A stretch of 64,000 bases of DNA from Bradyrhizobium zhengyangense. Lineage in GTDB: Bacteria > Pseudomonadota > Alphaproteobacteria > Rhizobiales > Xanthobacteraceae. A model generated the notes under the pieces. The model was given only the letters and a program-made list of their open reading frames with translations. It did not search any database and was not told the origin of the DNA. Location of the stretch: the NCBI RefSeq assembly GCF_022012435.1, contig NZ_JAKLUA010000001.1, positions 1,302,001 to 1,366,000 on the forward strand, given 5' to 3'. Positions 8,518 to 17,358 of this stretch are shown piece after piece (position 1 is the stretch's first letter; the number at the start of each line of letters is the position of its first letter). A program made the translations under genes and the position numbers.

Positions 8518-9294
8518 TCACCGGCTGTGTAGATCCGACAGAAAGCGCTGCGCACGTGGATGTTGTGGTGAGCGGAAGAAGTCGACCGGAGCTCCCGTCT
8601 CGAGCACCCTTCCGGCGTCCATGAACCAGACGCGATCGGCGACATCGCGCGCGAAGTTCATCTCGTGGGTCACGCACATCATGGTCATTCCATCACGCGC
8701 AAGCCCACGCATGACGGAAAGCACCTCGCCCACCATCTCGGGATCGAGCGCGCTGGTCGGTTCGTCGAACAGCATCGCCGGCGGCTCCATGGCGAGCGCG
8801 CGCGCGATCGCCACGCGCTGCTGCTGTCCACCGGATAGCTGGGCCGGGTAGTTCTGCGCCTTGGCCGAGAGCCCGACGCGGTCGAGCAGCCGAAGCGCCG
8901 TTTCGCGCGCGTCACTGCGCCTGACGCCGTTCACCTTCATCGGCGAAAGCATGACGTTGTCGAGCGCACTCAGATGCGGAAACAAGTTGAAGCTCTGGAA
9001 AACAAATCCGATGCGGCTTCGCAGCCGGTTCAGCGCCGTGCCACCCAGCTTGGCATGAACGTCCTTGCCCTCGAACAGCACCGAGCCCGACTGGATTTCC
9101 TCGAGCCTGTTGACGGTCCGGATGAGCGTCGACTTGCCCGAGCCAGACGGCCCGCAGACCACTACCACCTCGCCCCTGTTCACCTCGGCGTTGACGTCGG
9201 TCAGCGCGGCCAGCGAACCAAAGAATTTATGCACGGCGACGAACTCGATCATCGGATCGGCATCCCGGGATGGCGTTTCATGCGACATGGTCAT
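8518..9294 (-). CDS. Polar amino acid-type ABC transporter ATP-binding protein
   Basis: This 258-aa cytoplasmic ATPase has Walker [10 protein letters not shown] (about residue 52), Q-loop [11 protein letters not shown], signature [15 protein letters not shown], Walker [14 protein letters not shown] and switch VTHEM. It is of the GlnQ/ArtP/HisP type and energises import through the two adjacent permeases. ATG at 9294 overlaps the permease stop by 4 nt (ATGA), which fixes the start and implies translational coupling. Confidence 0.92.
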   Translation of the reverse strand: MTMSHETPSRDADPMIEFVAVHKFFGSLAALTDVNAEVNRGEVVVVCGPSGSGKSTLIRTVNRLEEIQSGSVLFEGKDVHAKLGGTALNRLRSRIGFVFQSFNLFPHLSALDNVMLSPMKVNGVRRSDARETALRLLDRVGLSAKAQNYPAQLSGGQQQRVAIARALAMEPPAMLFDEPTSALDPEMVGEVLSVMRGLARDGMTMMCVTHEMNFARDVADRVWFMDAGRVLETGAPVDFFRSPQHPRAQRFLSDLHSR

Positions 9295-10049
9295 GCCCCT
9301 GATGCGCTTGCGGCTGTGGCAGGCAGCGCGGACGCGGCAGCCACGCCTGCGGTTCGGCGCGCGGTAATCCGCCGCTCGACCATGTTGATGGCCTGCGTCA
9401 AGGTCCAGCAAACGATGAAATAGCTGATGGCAAGGATGAAGTAGACTTCGAACGGCTTGGTCAGCAAGCGGTTGTTGATCTGGCCGGCCGCAAAGGTAAG
9501 CTCCGGGACGTTGATGATGTATCCGAGCGTGGTCTCCTTGACGGTCGAGACGAACTGGCTGAGGATGCTCGGAATCATGTTGAATAGCGCTTGCGGCAGG
9601 ATCACGTAGCGCATCGCGCCGAGACGGCTGTGTCCGAGCGCGCGGGCGGCGTCCATCTGACCTTTCGGCAGCGCATGAATGCCGGCACGCACGATCTCGC
9701 TCAGGAATGCGGCTTCATAGCCGACCAGTGTGACCAGCATGGTCGCGAACGCCGGCACGCTATGCCCGATCAAAAGCGGCAGCACGAAATAGACCCACAG
9801 GATGATCAGCAGCAGCGGCACGCCGCGAGTGATGTAGACCATGGCCATGACAGGCCAGCGCAGCGCGCGCCACGGCGACAGGCTGGCCAGCGCCATCGCG
9901 ACACTCAGCGGAAATGCCAAGGCAATGCCGAGGACTGAGAGGATGAGGGTCGCCGCGATGCCGCCAAGCGGGCCGTTCGGGTACTGACCGACGAGCAGCA
10001 ACAGCCAGTTATCCCTGACGATCTCGATCATGCTTGGGAGCAGCGACAT
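9291..10049 (-). CDS. Polar amino acid-type ABC transporter permease 2
   Basis: The 252-aa inner-membrane protein has about five hydrophobic helices and the EAA loop [22 protein letters not shown] typical of HisM/GlnP-type permeases. It pairs with the permease encoded upstream to form the transmembrane channel. The ATG at 10049 is 2 bp from the preceding stop. The C-terminal tail is Ala-rich ([14 protein letters not shown]), which is unremarkable. Confidence 0.9.
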   Translation of the reverse strand: MSLLPSMIEIVRDNWLLLLVGQYPNGPLGGIAATLILSVLGIALAFPLSVAMALASLSPWRALRWPVMAMVYITRGVPLLLIILWVYFVLPLLIGHSVPAFATMLVTLVGYEAAFLSEIVRAGIHALPKGQMDAARALGHSRLGAMRYVILPQALFNMIPSILSQFVSTVKETTLGYIINVPELTFAAGQINNRLLTKPFEVYFILAISYFIVCWTLTQAINMVERRITARRTAGVAAASALPATAASASGA

Positions 10050-10051
10050 GA

Positions 10052-10753
10052 TCAGACCGCTCCGGCCATGCGGCTCCGCTGCTCGAGATAGTGACCAAGC
10101 CACATCAGGAGCAGCGAGCAGACGAGGTAAACGATCGTGGCAATCAGGTAAGTCTCGAACGGACGAAAACTCTGGTTCTCAACCTCCTTGACGGCGTGGG
10201 TCAGCTCGGCGACGCCGATCGCCATCGCAAGGCTGGAGTTCTTGAACAACGAGACCGTATGGTTCACCAGCGCCGGCATCGCGTTGCGGACGGCTTGTGG
10301 CAGCAGGATGTAGGCCATGGCTCCGACGTAGCCATGCCCCAAGGCACGGGCGGCTTCCCACTGCCCCCTCGGCACGGCACGCAGACCGGACCGCTGATCT
10401 TCGCTGAAATAGGCAGCCTGGCACAACCCCAGAGCAACGACCGCGAACACCGCTTCGCCATTGTGATCGCCGAGCCATATCTGAACTGAGTCCGGCAGCA
10501 GGCTCGAAATGCCGAAATACCAGAGCATGAGCTGCACCAGCGTCGGCACGTTGCGGTGGTAGGAGACGTAGATCGCGACAAAAGCGCTGGCGATCCGGCT
10601 CGGCAGCATCCGGACCGCGAGGAGTATCATCCCAAGACTCATTGCCAGCAGCCATGAGCCGACAAAGATGATGAAGGTCATCTTCACCCCATGGACCAGC
10701 ATCCGGCTGAACTCCGGATTGAGCAGGACGGCCATGAGGTCGAAACCCTTCAT
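10052..10753 (-). CDS. Polar amino acid-type ABC transporter permease 1
   Basis: The 233-aa GltJ/HisQ-like permease has hydrophobic helices and the coupling loop SGLRAVPRGQWEAARALGHGY that contacts the ATPase. The segment YVSYHRNVPTLVQLMLWYF is the usual first conserved stretch of this family. The gene begins 14 bp after the SDR stop, so SDR, permease, permease, ATPase and binding protein form one unit. Confidence 0.92.
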   Translation of the reverse strand: MKGFDLMAVLLNPEFSRMLVHGVKMTFIIFVGSWLLAMSLGMILLAVRMLPSRIASAFVAIYVSYHRNVPTLVQLMLWYFGISSLLPDSVQIWLGDHNGEAVFAVVALGLCQAAYFSEDQRSGLRAVPRGQWEAARALGHGYVGAMAYILLPQAVRNAMPALVNHTVSLFKNSSLAMAIGVAELTHAVKEVENQSFRPFETYLIATIVYLVCSLLLMWLGHYLEQRSRMAGAV

Positions 10754-10767
10754 CGCGCGCCGCTCAT

Positions 10768-11535
10768 CTAGGTCGGGAGAAAGGGTTCTGAGGAACCCCC
10801 GGGGCGCCTGGTCGACAAGCCACCCGGCACCTGCAAGGTCGGTGTGATTTCGATGTAACCCACATTCACCGCTACCGGAGCCGCAATCGCAAACGCGATC
10901 GCGTCGGCAATGTCCTTTGCCTCGGGCAGTTCGAAGCCTTCGATAAAGTTCGCGCGTGTTTCAGCGCTGTCGCCGTGGACATGGGCGAAGATATCAGTTG
11001 CAACCCGGCCTGGGCAGATCTCGGTGACGCGCACGCGTTTGCCGAAGCAATCGACCCTGAGCTGACTGGTCAGCATGCTGACGGCCGCCTTGGTCGCGTG
11101 ATAGCTCGAATTGCCCGCGAAGTTGTAAGCGCCGGCAATCGACGTGACGTTCACTACGTGACCGCGATCGCGCTGAGCCATTCCCGGCACGAGCAGGCGG
11201 CAAAGATGCAGGATTGCACGCAGGTTGACGTCGACCAGGAGATCGATGTCCTCCGCATCCGCCTGGAGAAATTTCTTCGGCCGATCGACACCAGCGCTGT
11301 TGACGAGCACGTCGACTTCGATGCCGTGAGCAAGCTTGGTGATAGCCGCAATATCCCTGACATCCATCGCGTGCGGGATGCAGCCGGTGCGATCGGCCAA
11401 GGCCTTCAGCGCATCCGCGCTCCGTGCGAGCGCATGAACCTTCAGGCCCTCACGCACCAGGCGCTCGACGACCGCCAGACCGATGCCTGACGAGGCGCCG
11501 GTAACAAGAGCAGTCCTGTAATCGGAGAATGGCAT
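10768..11535 (-). CDS. Short-chain dehydrogenase/reductase
   Basis: The 255-aa classical SDR has cofactor loop TGASSGIG, a slightly altered NAG motif (VNSAGVD), catalytic Ser in VVNVTSIAGAY and the YHATK Tyr-Lys pair. An Arg in ALARSAD after beta-2 suggests a preference for NADP(H). It is the first gene of the downstream transporter unit; the gap upstream carries an ATA-N9-TAT site. The ATG at 11535 has GAGGGA at proper spacing; a GTG at 11547 does not. It probably oxidises or reduces a hydroxy/keto intermediate of the imported substrate (inference). Confidence 0.88.
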   Translation of the reverse strand: MPFSDYRTALVTGASSGIGLAVVERLVREGLKVHALARSADALKALADRTGCIPHAMDVRDIAAITKLAHGIEVDVLVNSAGVDRPKKFLQADAEDIDLLVDVNLRAILHLCRLLVPGMAQRDRGHVVNVTSIAGAYNFAGNSSYHATKAAVSMLTSQLRVDCFGKRVRVTEICPGRVATDIFAHVHGDSAETRANFIEGFELPEAKDIADAIAFAIAAPVAVNVGYIEITPTLQVPGGLSTRRPGGSSEPFLPT

Positions 11536-11583
11536 CTGGTCCCTCACCTTCTCAACACGCTAAACGATCGCGCAACTTCCCCG

Positions 11584-11622
11584 CCAAGACGGATTAACTG
11601 TGGTGGGATAAGGTCCCCTTAT
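11584..11622 (-). promoter_or_regulatory. LysR-type operator/promoter element upstream of the SDR-ABC unit
   Basis: ATAAGGTCCCCTTAT (11608-11622) is an ATA-N9-TAT palindrome, as bound by Nac-like LysR regulators. On the minus strand it is followed after exactly 12 bp by AATCCGTCTTGG (complement of 11584-11595). The same 12-mer at the same 12-bp spacing occurs upstream of accB. The element sits between the pxpA stop and the SDR start, 73 bp ahead of the latter, so it probably gives the transporter genes their own promoter. Confidence 0.6.
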
Positions 11623-11624
11623 GA

Positions 11625-12413
11625 TCACCCACCCGCTCCGCCGGAGCCCGCCACGAGCCGGGAAACCGGCACAATCTCCCCGCCGGTGGCCTCGATCGAG
11701 GCCCGAATCCCCCGGGCCAGTTCGACAGCGCCCTGGGTATCCCCATGTAGCAGGATCGATTTGACCGGCATCGCGAGCGCCTTTCCGCTGGCGGCAATGA
11801 CCACTCCGTCACGGAGCAGACGCTCGACGCGCTCGGCGACCGCCCCGGCATCGTGAATGACCGCACCAGGCTTTGCCCGAGACACCAGCAGGCCCTCGTC
11901 GTCATAGGCCCGGTCAGCCAGGAACGTCGTGGCGACCCTGATACCGCACTGCGCCGCCGCACCCTCGATCGCGCGGCTGTTCGAGGAAACGATCAGGAGA
12001 TTGGGATCGAACGCGGCGACCGCGCGAACCAATGGCCGGGCAAGATCGGTGTCGGCAGCGGCCATGTTGCCCAGCGCTCCGTGAAAGCTCATATGCGTGA
12101 CGCGATGCCCGACGGCCCGCGCGATGCCATCGAGCGCGCCGAGCTGGTAGGTGACCATTGCGACGAGCTCGGTGGTGTCGATCTGCATCACGCGCCGGCC
12201 AAATCCCTGACGGTCCGGAAAGCCGACATGAGCCCCAAGGTCGACGCCGCGCGCCTTGGCGCGCTCCGCCGTGCGCTGCATGATCAGCGGATCGCCGGCA
12301 TGAAAGCCGCACGCGACGTTGGCCGAAGATACAAGGTCGAGCAGCGCCTCGTCGTTGCCCATCGGCCACGAACCAAAACCTTCGCCCATATCGGCGTTGA
12401 GATCGATCTTCAT
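11625..12413 (-). CDS. pxpA: 5-oxoprolinase subunit A (LamB/YcsF family)
   Basis: The 262-aa protein matches the LamB/YcsF family: IDLNADMGEGFG at the N-terminus, NVACGFHAGDP, DLGAHVGFPDRQGFGRR, SILLHGDT near the C-terminus. In bacteria PxpA with PxpB and PxpC hydrolyses 5-oxoproline (pyroglutamate) to glutamate using ATP. The ATG at 12413 overlaps the preceding stop by 4 nt. Here the set is joined to biotin carboxylase and carrier genes, so a related lactam or amide may be the real substrate. Confidence 0.92.
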   Translation of the reverse strand: MKIDLNADMGEGFGSWPMGNDEALLDLVSSANVACGFHAGDPLIMQRTAERAKARGVDLGAHVGFPDRQGFGRRVMQIDTTELVAMVTYQLGALDGIARAVGHRVTHMSFHGALGNMAAADTDLARPLVRAVAAFDPNLLIVSSNSRAIEGAAAQCGIRVATTFLADRAYDDEGLLVSRAKPGAVIHDAGAVAERVERLLRDGVVIAASGKALAMPVKSILLHGDTQGAVELARGIRASIEATGGEIVPVSRLVAGSGGAGG

Positions 12414-12826
12414 GATGCCTCACCTTCGATAGGCTGTAGTACGAACAGCGGCGTGCCGTAGCCAACGATCGTGCCGTGCGCGACTAACACATCTGTCAGC
12501 GTTCCTGCCCGGGGCGCGGGCACGGCTAAAAGTAGAGGCCCGATTTGCAGGAAGCCGAGAGGATCGCCAGCCCGGACATCGGCGACCAAAGCGATTGCGC
12601 GTTCGTGAAGCGGGTGACGATCGAGAAAGATGCCCGGCGATGGAGCGCGGACGGTCATCGACGGCGCGTCGACGGACGGCGATTCCTCGCCTTCGACAAC
12701 GCGTACCGATGCGCCATCGTTCACCAGGCGCAACGTCGCGCTCGGACCGCGCAGCTCAAGCAGCGCGAGATTGGCGTCCTTGAGCCAGGCGCCCAACTGG
12801 TCGACGTGATCGAGAGGATTGCTCAT
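12410..12826 (-). CDS. Biotin carboxyl carrier-like protein without the biotinylation lysine
   Basis: The 138-aa protein has the layout of a biotin carboxyl carrier protein (a short helical N-terminus, linker, then a lipoyl/biotinyl-like beta sandwich: VRAPSPGIFL..., GDPLGFLQIGPLLLAVPAPRAGTL). At the hairpin where carriers have EAMKM it reads GPLLLAVPA, with no Lys. It therefore cannot be biotinylated in the usual way and probably has a structural or substrate-positioning role in the complex. It is coupled by 4-nt overlaps to pxpC and pxpA. Assignment rests on fold-like pattern and context. Confidence 0.7.
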   Translation of the reverse strand: MSNPLDHVDQLGAWLKDANLALLELRGPSATLRLVNDGASVRVVEGEESPSVDAPSMTVRAPSPGIFLDRHPLHERAIALVADVRAGDPLGFLQIGPLLLAVPAPRAGTLTDVLVAHGTIVGYGTPLFVLQPIEGEAS

Positions 12827-13809
12827 CGGCCTCCCCTCTCGCCGCAGTGAAGCTCGACGAGACGGCGGCTGTTTGCGAGCCAGCGGCGAATATCCGCCGA
12901 GGCGCCCAGCGCTTCATCCCAGCTACAGCGGATGAAGCGAACGTTGCTCCCGATGGGGGCCTGGCCGAGACGCCAGAGATCTGCCTCGATCACCGTGCCG
13001 ATTTTGGGATAACCGCCGGAGGGCTGTGCATCGCGCATCTGGATGATGGGCTGGCCACCATGGGGCACCTGAATGACGCCAGGCACGATGCCATGCGAGC
13101 GCAATTCCAGCGGACGCAGTGGGTTGAGCTCACGACCGGAGAGCCTGTAGCCATAGCGGTCGCTCTGCGCGGTGATCTTCCAGCCCGTCGACCACAATGC
13201 ATCCTGCGATGAATTGGTGAAGCAGTCGTACTCGGCGGCCGGTAACACGCGAACGGCGGGGACGCCGTCAGCCTCGAGCGGGAGCGCCAGCCCGGGCGGA
13301 ACCAGACCGAAGCCGGGCACGGCTCGGCCATTCGAACGGCCGGTCGGCAGTTCGTCGCCATCGCGGAGGGGCCGCCCCTCGTAGCCACCAAACGAGCCTC
13401 TCAACTGCGTGCTGCGCGAACCGAGCACGGCCGGCACGTCAACGCCATCGGCGATGCACAAATAGGCGCGGGTCGCCCGCCATGTCGTCTGCTTAGGATG
13501 CGAAAGCGACAGCACCTGTCCCGCTTCGGCGCGATGCGCCCACCACGGCAACACCGGCGCCTCATCAAGCCGTCCTGCACAATCGGCGCCTGTGACGGCA
13601 AAAACAGTCGAGCGCTCGAAACGAACCTTGAAGGGAAAAACCGGGACCTCAACAGCCGCGGTGTTCTCCTGGTTACGCAGCAGGATGTTGCCTGCGGCAA
13701 GCGCGAGCGGATCCATGGCGCCCGATGTCCCGACGCCGAGACTGAGCCCACCGGTACGACCGAGATCCTGGACCGTCGCAAGCGCGCCTACTGACAAAAT
13801 CTTGATCAT
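12823..13809 (-). CDS. pxpC: 5-oxoprolinase subunit C / biotin-dependent carboxyltransferase family (KipA, AHS2)
   Basis: The 328-aa AHS2-domain protein shows VQDLGRTGGLSLGVGTSGAMD at the start, the family segment GSRSTQLRGSFGGYEGRPL, and the terminal IQVPHGGQPIIQMRDAQPSGGYPKIG. The AHS1/AHS2 pair is the 5-oxoprolinase PxpBC or KipI/KipA complex and is homologous to the carboxyltransferase half of urea carboxylase. That homology matters here because biotin carboxylase and carrier genes are in the same operon. Start and stop both overlap neighbours by 4 nt. Confidence 0.92.
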   Translation of the reverse strand: MIKILSVGALATVQDLGRTGGLSLGVGTSGAMDPLALAAGNILLRNQENTAAVEVPVFPFKVRFERSTVFAVTGADCAGRLDEAPVLPWWAHRAEAGQVLSLSHPKQTTWRATRAYLCIADGVDVPAVLGSRSTQLRGSFGGYEGRPLRDGDELPTGRSNGRAVPGFGLVPPGLALPLEADGVPAVRVLPAAEYDCFTNSSQDALWSTGWKITAQSDRYGYRLSGRELNPLRPLELRSHGIVPGVIQVPHGGQPIIQMRDAQPSGGYPKIGTVIEADLWRLGQAPIGSNVRFIRCSWDEALGASADIRRWLANSRRLVELHCGERGGR

Positions 13810-14465
13810 CGCAGCACCCGGGCAACCTTGAAGCGGATGCTATCGCCTGGCTGAAGCAGCGCGGGCGGGCTGCGATTTACATCGAAGAATGCGATCTGTG
13901 TGCTGCCGATCGTGTTCCATCCGCTGGGTCCGTCGGAAGCGGACACGCCGGTCTGACTACCGCCGATCGACACGGCTCCACGCGGAATCTTCAGCACCGG
14001 TACCTTGCGACGCGGCGTCGCGATGCGCGCGTCCATGCCGCCGAGGTAGCAGTAGCCGGGGTGACTTCCGAGCGCGAACACGATGTAGGTTGGCGCGCTG
14101 TGGCGTTCGACGATCTCATCGACGCTCATGCCGGTGTGCTCGATAACATCGGCCATATGCGGTCCGGCTTCGCCACCATAGGCAACGGGGAGATCGATGC
14201 AGCGCCCGGCGATCGGAAGTGGCGCGACGACGTTCCAGAGTTCGAGAAGTCTTTGTTCGATTTCCTCCGGCCGCCGTGGCGGCTCGACAAAGACCAGCAT
14301 GAGGTTGTTCATGCCTGGCACAGCCTCGCGCACGCCGGGAAATCCGGCAGCCTCGTGGGCCACGGCCCAGATCCGCCGCTGCGTTTCAAGCGTGGTCTCG
14401 CCGGGCGCCTCGAACAGCAGCGCCGTCGTCCCGAGCAGGCTCGTGCGAGGACGATCCGCCGTCAT
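13806..14465 (-). CDS. pxpB: 5-oxoprolinase subunit B / KipI-like (AHS1)
   Basis: The 219-aa AHS1-domain protein has the characteristic GMNNLMLVF after the first strand, PVAYGGEAGPHMADV, and the C-terminal block with PRGAVSIGGSQTGV and WNTIG. It partners PxpC; together they form the ATP-dependent ring-opening or carboxyl-transfer module. The ATG at 14465 overlaps the accC stop by 4 nt. Confidence 0.92.
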   Translation of the reverse strand: MTADRPRTSLLGTTALLFEAPGETTLETQRRIWAVAHEAAGFPGVREAVPGMNNLMLVFVEPPRRPEEIEQRLLELWNVVAPLPIAGRCIDLPVAYGGEAGPHMADVIEHTGMSVDEIVERHSAPTYIVFALGSHPGYCYLGGMDARIATPRRKVPVLKIPRGAVSIGGSQTGVSASDGPSGWNTIGSTQIAFFDVNRSPPALLQPGDSIRFKVARVLR

Positions 14466-15814
14466 GGCTGCCCACTCCGGCGAAGTTTCGTCTCGAGATG
14501 GTGGATACTAACCCCACCGCGGATGAATTCGGGATCGGCGACCAGGCGCCGGTGCAGCGGCAGGTTCGTTGCAATCCCCTCGATCCGAGCCTCGTCGAGC
14601 GCCACCTGCAACCGCGCCAACGCCACGTCGCGCGTCGCGCCGTGGACGATAAGCTTGCCGAGTAGTGAGTCGTAATACGACGAAACGCGGTAACCGGCAC
14701 TTGCGTGACTGTCGATGCGCACGCCAGGCCCGCCTGGCATCTGCCAGGTGTCAATCACGCCGGGTGAAGGCACGAAGTTGTCCGGGTCTTCGGCATTGAT
14801 ACGGCACTCGAAGGCATGACCGTGACAGGCGATGTCATCCTGCCTGAACGGCAACCTTCCACCCTGCGCCACACGGATCTGAGCCTCGACAAGATCGATC
14901 CCGGTGGTCATCTCGGTAACAGGATGCTCTACCTGGAGGCGCGTATTCATCTCGATGAAATAGAACGCGTCATCTTCGACCAGAAATTCGAACGTGCCGA
15001 CGCCGCGATAGCCGATCTGGCGACAAGCCTCCGCGCAGCGCTCGCCGATTTCACGGACTCGCGCATCCCCGATTAGCGGCGCTGGCGCCTCCTCGATCAC
15101 CTTCTGATGTCGCCGCTGCAGCGAGCAATCGCGGCTGCCGAGCCAGACCGCGTCACCATGCGTATCTGCGATCACCTGGATCTCGACATGGCGCGGGCGA
15201 CCCAGGAATTTCTCGACATAGATTTCGCTGTTGCCGAACGCCCGCCGCGCTTCTTCCCGGGTCAGGAGCAGCGCGTCACGCAAGCCGCCCTCACTCTCCA
15301 CCACCCGCATGCCGCGACCGCCCCCGCCGCCCGCGGCCTTCAGGATCACGGGATACCCGATCTCACGCGCCGCCGCGCGCACGGCATCGAGATCCTCAGT
15401 CAGGGCTGCATCGGGACCGGGGACGCACGGAACGCCCGCCGCTCTCATGGCGCGCTTGGCCGCGATCTTGTCACCCATCACGCGCATGCTCGCGGCGGTC
15501 GGACCGATGAATGTTAGGCCAGCAGCCTCAACTTGCTCGGCAAAGCCGGCATTTTCGGACAGAAATCCGTAGCCGGGATGGACCGCCTCGGCGCCGCTGA
15601 CCTCGGCCGCAAACAAGATCGCCTTCTGGTTCAGGTAGCTCTGAGCTGTCGCGGCGGGCCCGATACATAGCGCCTGGTCGGCATGACGCACATACAGCGC
15701 CTCCCGATCGGGCTCGGAATGGACCACGATTGTTCGCAGCCCGAGACGCCGGCACGCCCGCTGGATGCGCAGGGCGATCTCTCCCCGGTTGGCTATGAGA
15801 ACCGATTTGAACAT
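14462..15814 (-). CDS. accC: Biotin carboxylase (AccC-like)
   Basis: The 450-aa ATP-grasp enzyme carboxylates biotin on a carrier protein with ATP and bicarbonate. Visible are the N-terminal LIANRGEIALRI, the Gly-rich ATP loop AAGGGGGRGMRVV, HVEIQVIADTHG, the Glu-rich metal site in FIEMNTRLQVEHPVTE with the catalytic Arg. Length is that of a free subunit. Because the operon has pxpBC and no accA/accD, it probably serves the local complex rather than fatty-acid synthesis; a housekeeping accC should exist elsewhere. The start is 4 bp after the accB stop. Confidence 0.93.
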   Translation of the reverse strand: MFKSVLIANRGEIALRIQRACRRLGLRTIVVHSEPDREALYVRHADQALCIGPAATAQSYLNQKAILFAAEVSGAEAVHPGYGFLSENAGFAEQVEAAGLTFIGPTAASMRVMGDKIAAKRAMRAAGVPCVPGPDAALTEDLDAVRAAAREIGYPVILKAAGGGGGRGMRVVESEGGLRDALLLTREEARRAFGNSEIYVEKFLGRPRHVEIQVIADTHGDAVWLGSRDCSLQRRHQKVIEEAPAPLIGDARVREIGERCAEACRQIGYRGVGTFEFLVEDDAFYFIEMNTRLQVEHPVTEMTTGIDLVEAQIRVAQGGRLPFRQDDIACHGHAFECRINAEDPDNFVPSPGVIDTWQMPGGPGVRIDSHASAGYRVSSYYDSLLGKLIVHGATRDVALARLQVALDEARIEGIATNLPLHRRLVADPEFIRGGVSIHHLETKLRRSGQP

Positions 15815-15818
15815 GGGG

Positions 15819-16259
15819 TCACGCGAACCGCATCAGTTCTTGTCCGGCCTGGACTTCCTCACCGGATGCGACCAGGATCGCCGACACCGTGCCGTCTTGT
15901 TCGGCCCGAACCTCGTGAAACATCTTCATCGCCTCGATGATACAGAGCGGTGTTCCTGCCGTCACAACCTGACCTACCGAAACGAAGACCCGCGCATCCG
16001 GCGCCGGCTGCAGATGGACAATTCCGAACAGGGGCGCTGCGACGTTCGCCTCTCTGTTCGGCACTGCATCGGGCTCGGTGCGAGTTGGCCGCTGTCTGGC
16101 GTGTGTGGATGGGGCGGTGTTGACCGGTGCACGAACCATATCGTTCGGCGGCGCCCGACGGACCAGCCTGAGCGACCAGCCGCCTTCGCTGAATTCCATC
16201 TCGTTCAGATCAGACGCAGTCATCGCATCGATCAGGGACTTGATCCGGTCCACATCCAT
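15819..16259 (-). CDS. accB: Biotin carboxyl carrier protein (AccB-like)
   Basis: The 146-aa carrier has an N-terminal helical region, a Pro/Ala-rich linker and a C-terminal biotinyl domain. The biotinylation site IIEAMKMFHEV is intact, with the Lys about 35 residues before the end, as usual. It would carry carboxybiotin between AccC and the AHS1/AHS2 module. The ATG at 16259 has GGCGG upstream. It is the first gene of the six-gene unit; its promoter region holds the ATA-N9-TAT site. Confidence 0.92.
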   Translation of the reverse strand: MDVDRIKSLIDAMTASDLNEMEFSEGGWSLRLVRRAPPNDMVRAPVNTAPSTHARQRPTRTEPDAVPNREANVAAPLFGIVHLQPAPDARVFVSVGQVVTAGTPLCIIEAMKMFHEVRAEQDGTVSAILVASGEEVQAGQELMRFA

Positions 16260-16336
16260 GTTCCGCCACCCATACGGGATCGTGGCCTTGCACATGCAAC
16301 GCCGACCTCGACGCTAGCGCTATCGATTCCTGCCGA

Positions 16337-16375
16337 CCAAGACGGATTGGCTTTGCCCCTATAAGGGAGCGCTAT
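16337..16375 (-). promoter_or_regulatory. LysR-type operator/promoter element upstream of accB
   Basis: ATAAGGGAGCGCTAT (16361-16375) fits ATA-N9-TAT. On the minus strand AATCCGTCTTGG follows after exactly 12 bp (complement of 16337-16348), the same arrangement as at 11584-11622. The site starts about 100 bp upstream of accB and overlaps the last codon region of the LysR gene. Confidence 0.6.
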
Positions 16376-17310
16376 GACGCCTTTTGAGAGCGCTCTTCAC
16401 GCGCAATGAGGTTTCCCGGCAGACCGGCAACAAGCTCCAGCAGGATTTCCTTGATCGCCTGGGCCGGTTCGGAGAGCGGCAAATGATCGGACTGGCACAG
16501 CGCCAGCGGCGCCTCGATCACCGGATCGATGATGCAGGATTGCCAGGCATCGCAGGACGAAGCGACCTGCCGAGCCATCGATTCGGGCAGGATGGTGGCG
16601 CCAAGCCCGTCGGAAATCACAGCGGTCAGTGTGCTGGCGGATTCGATTTCCGCCACAACCTTCGGCACCTTGCCGATAGCCGCGAAAGCGTCGTTCACCA
16701 TCTTGCGGACGACATTGTAGGGACGCGCGAGGTAAAGGTCGGTGTCCACAAGCATCGCGAGCGGCACTTCGGCCGGCGGCGCTATCATGCTGCTGCGGCC
16801 GACGAGGTAAAGCGGCTCTCGCAGCAGCGGCTGGAATGCGAGGCCGTGGACGGCGGTCTTGCCGCCGTAAAGAACGGCCAGGTCCATGCGGCCATTCATG
16901 ACGAGCTCGGAAAGCGTAGTGCCATAGGTCTCGTTCAAATAGAGCAGAATGCCGGGGTGCCGCGCCCGCACCGCGCGCAGCAGCGGCAGGGCCAGTCCTG
17001 CCGCGGCAGTCCCTGGCGCGAGTCCCACGGCCACAGCGCCGGAGATGTTCTTCGCGGCCGCATTCATGTCGGCGAGCGCCTGGTCGCATTGCCGGAGGAT
17101 GAGCTGGGCGTGGCGATATAGCACCTTGCCGGCCTCGGTCGGCACGACGCCGCTCTTGGTGCGCACCAGAAGCTGCTGACGCACCTCGCCTTCCAAAGTC
17201 GCGAGTTGCTGACTGAGCGCCGGCTGCGCCACATGCAGAACATCGGCGGCTTGCGTCAGACTCCCGACGTCGACGATTTTCACGAAATACTGCAGTCGCC
17301 TGAGATTCAT
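16372..17310 (-). CDS. LysR-family transcriptional regulator (Nac/Cbl-like)
   Basis: The 312-aa regulator has an N-terminal winged helix-turn-helix with MNLRRLQYFVKIVDVGSLTQAADVLHVAQPALSQQ (described in parts; helix-turn-helix at about residues 18-37) and a LysR substrate-binding domain from about residue 90. The helix-turn-helix and the DNA sites ATA-N9-TAT nearby resemble the nitrogen assimilation control subgroup. It lies upstream of the operon on the same strand, with an ATA-N9-TAT site in its own promoter, so autoregulation and activation of the lactam genes are likely (inference). Confidence 0.88.
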   Translation of the reverse strand: MNLRRLQYFVKIVDVGSLTQAADVLHVAQPALSQQLATLEGEVRQQLLVRTKSGVVPTEAGKVLYRHAQLILRQCDQALADMNAAAKNISGAVAVGLAPGTAAAGLALPLLRAVRARHPGILLYLNETYGTTLSELVMNGRMDLAVLYGGKTAVHGLAFQPLLREPLYLVGRSSMIAPPAEVPLAMLVDTDLYLARPYNVVRKMVNDAFAAIGKVPKVVAEIESASTLTAVISDGLGATILPESMARQVASSCDAWQSCIIDPVIEAPLALCQSDHLPLSEPAQAIKEILLELVAGLPGNLIAREERSQKAS

Positions 17311-17358
17311 GTCGTCTCCTCAGACTACCTTCTGCTCCGGACCGGGAGAAGAGTATCC

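Noticed and set aside
11572..11587. Sigma-54-like TTGG-N8-TTGC promoter upstream of the SDR gene
   Set aside because: GG-N10-GC spacing fits, but the equivalent place upstream of accB, which shares the neighbouring element, lacks the GC half; kept only as a possibility.
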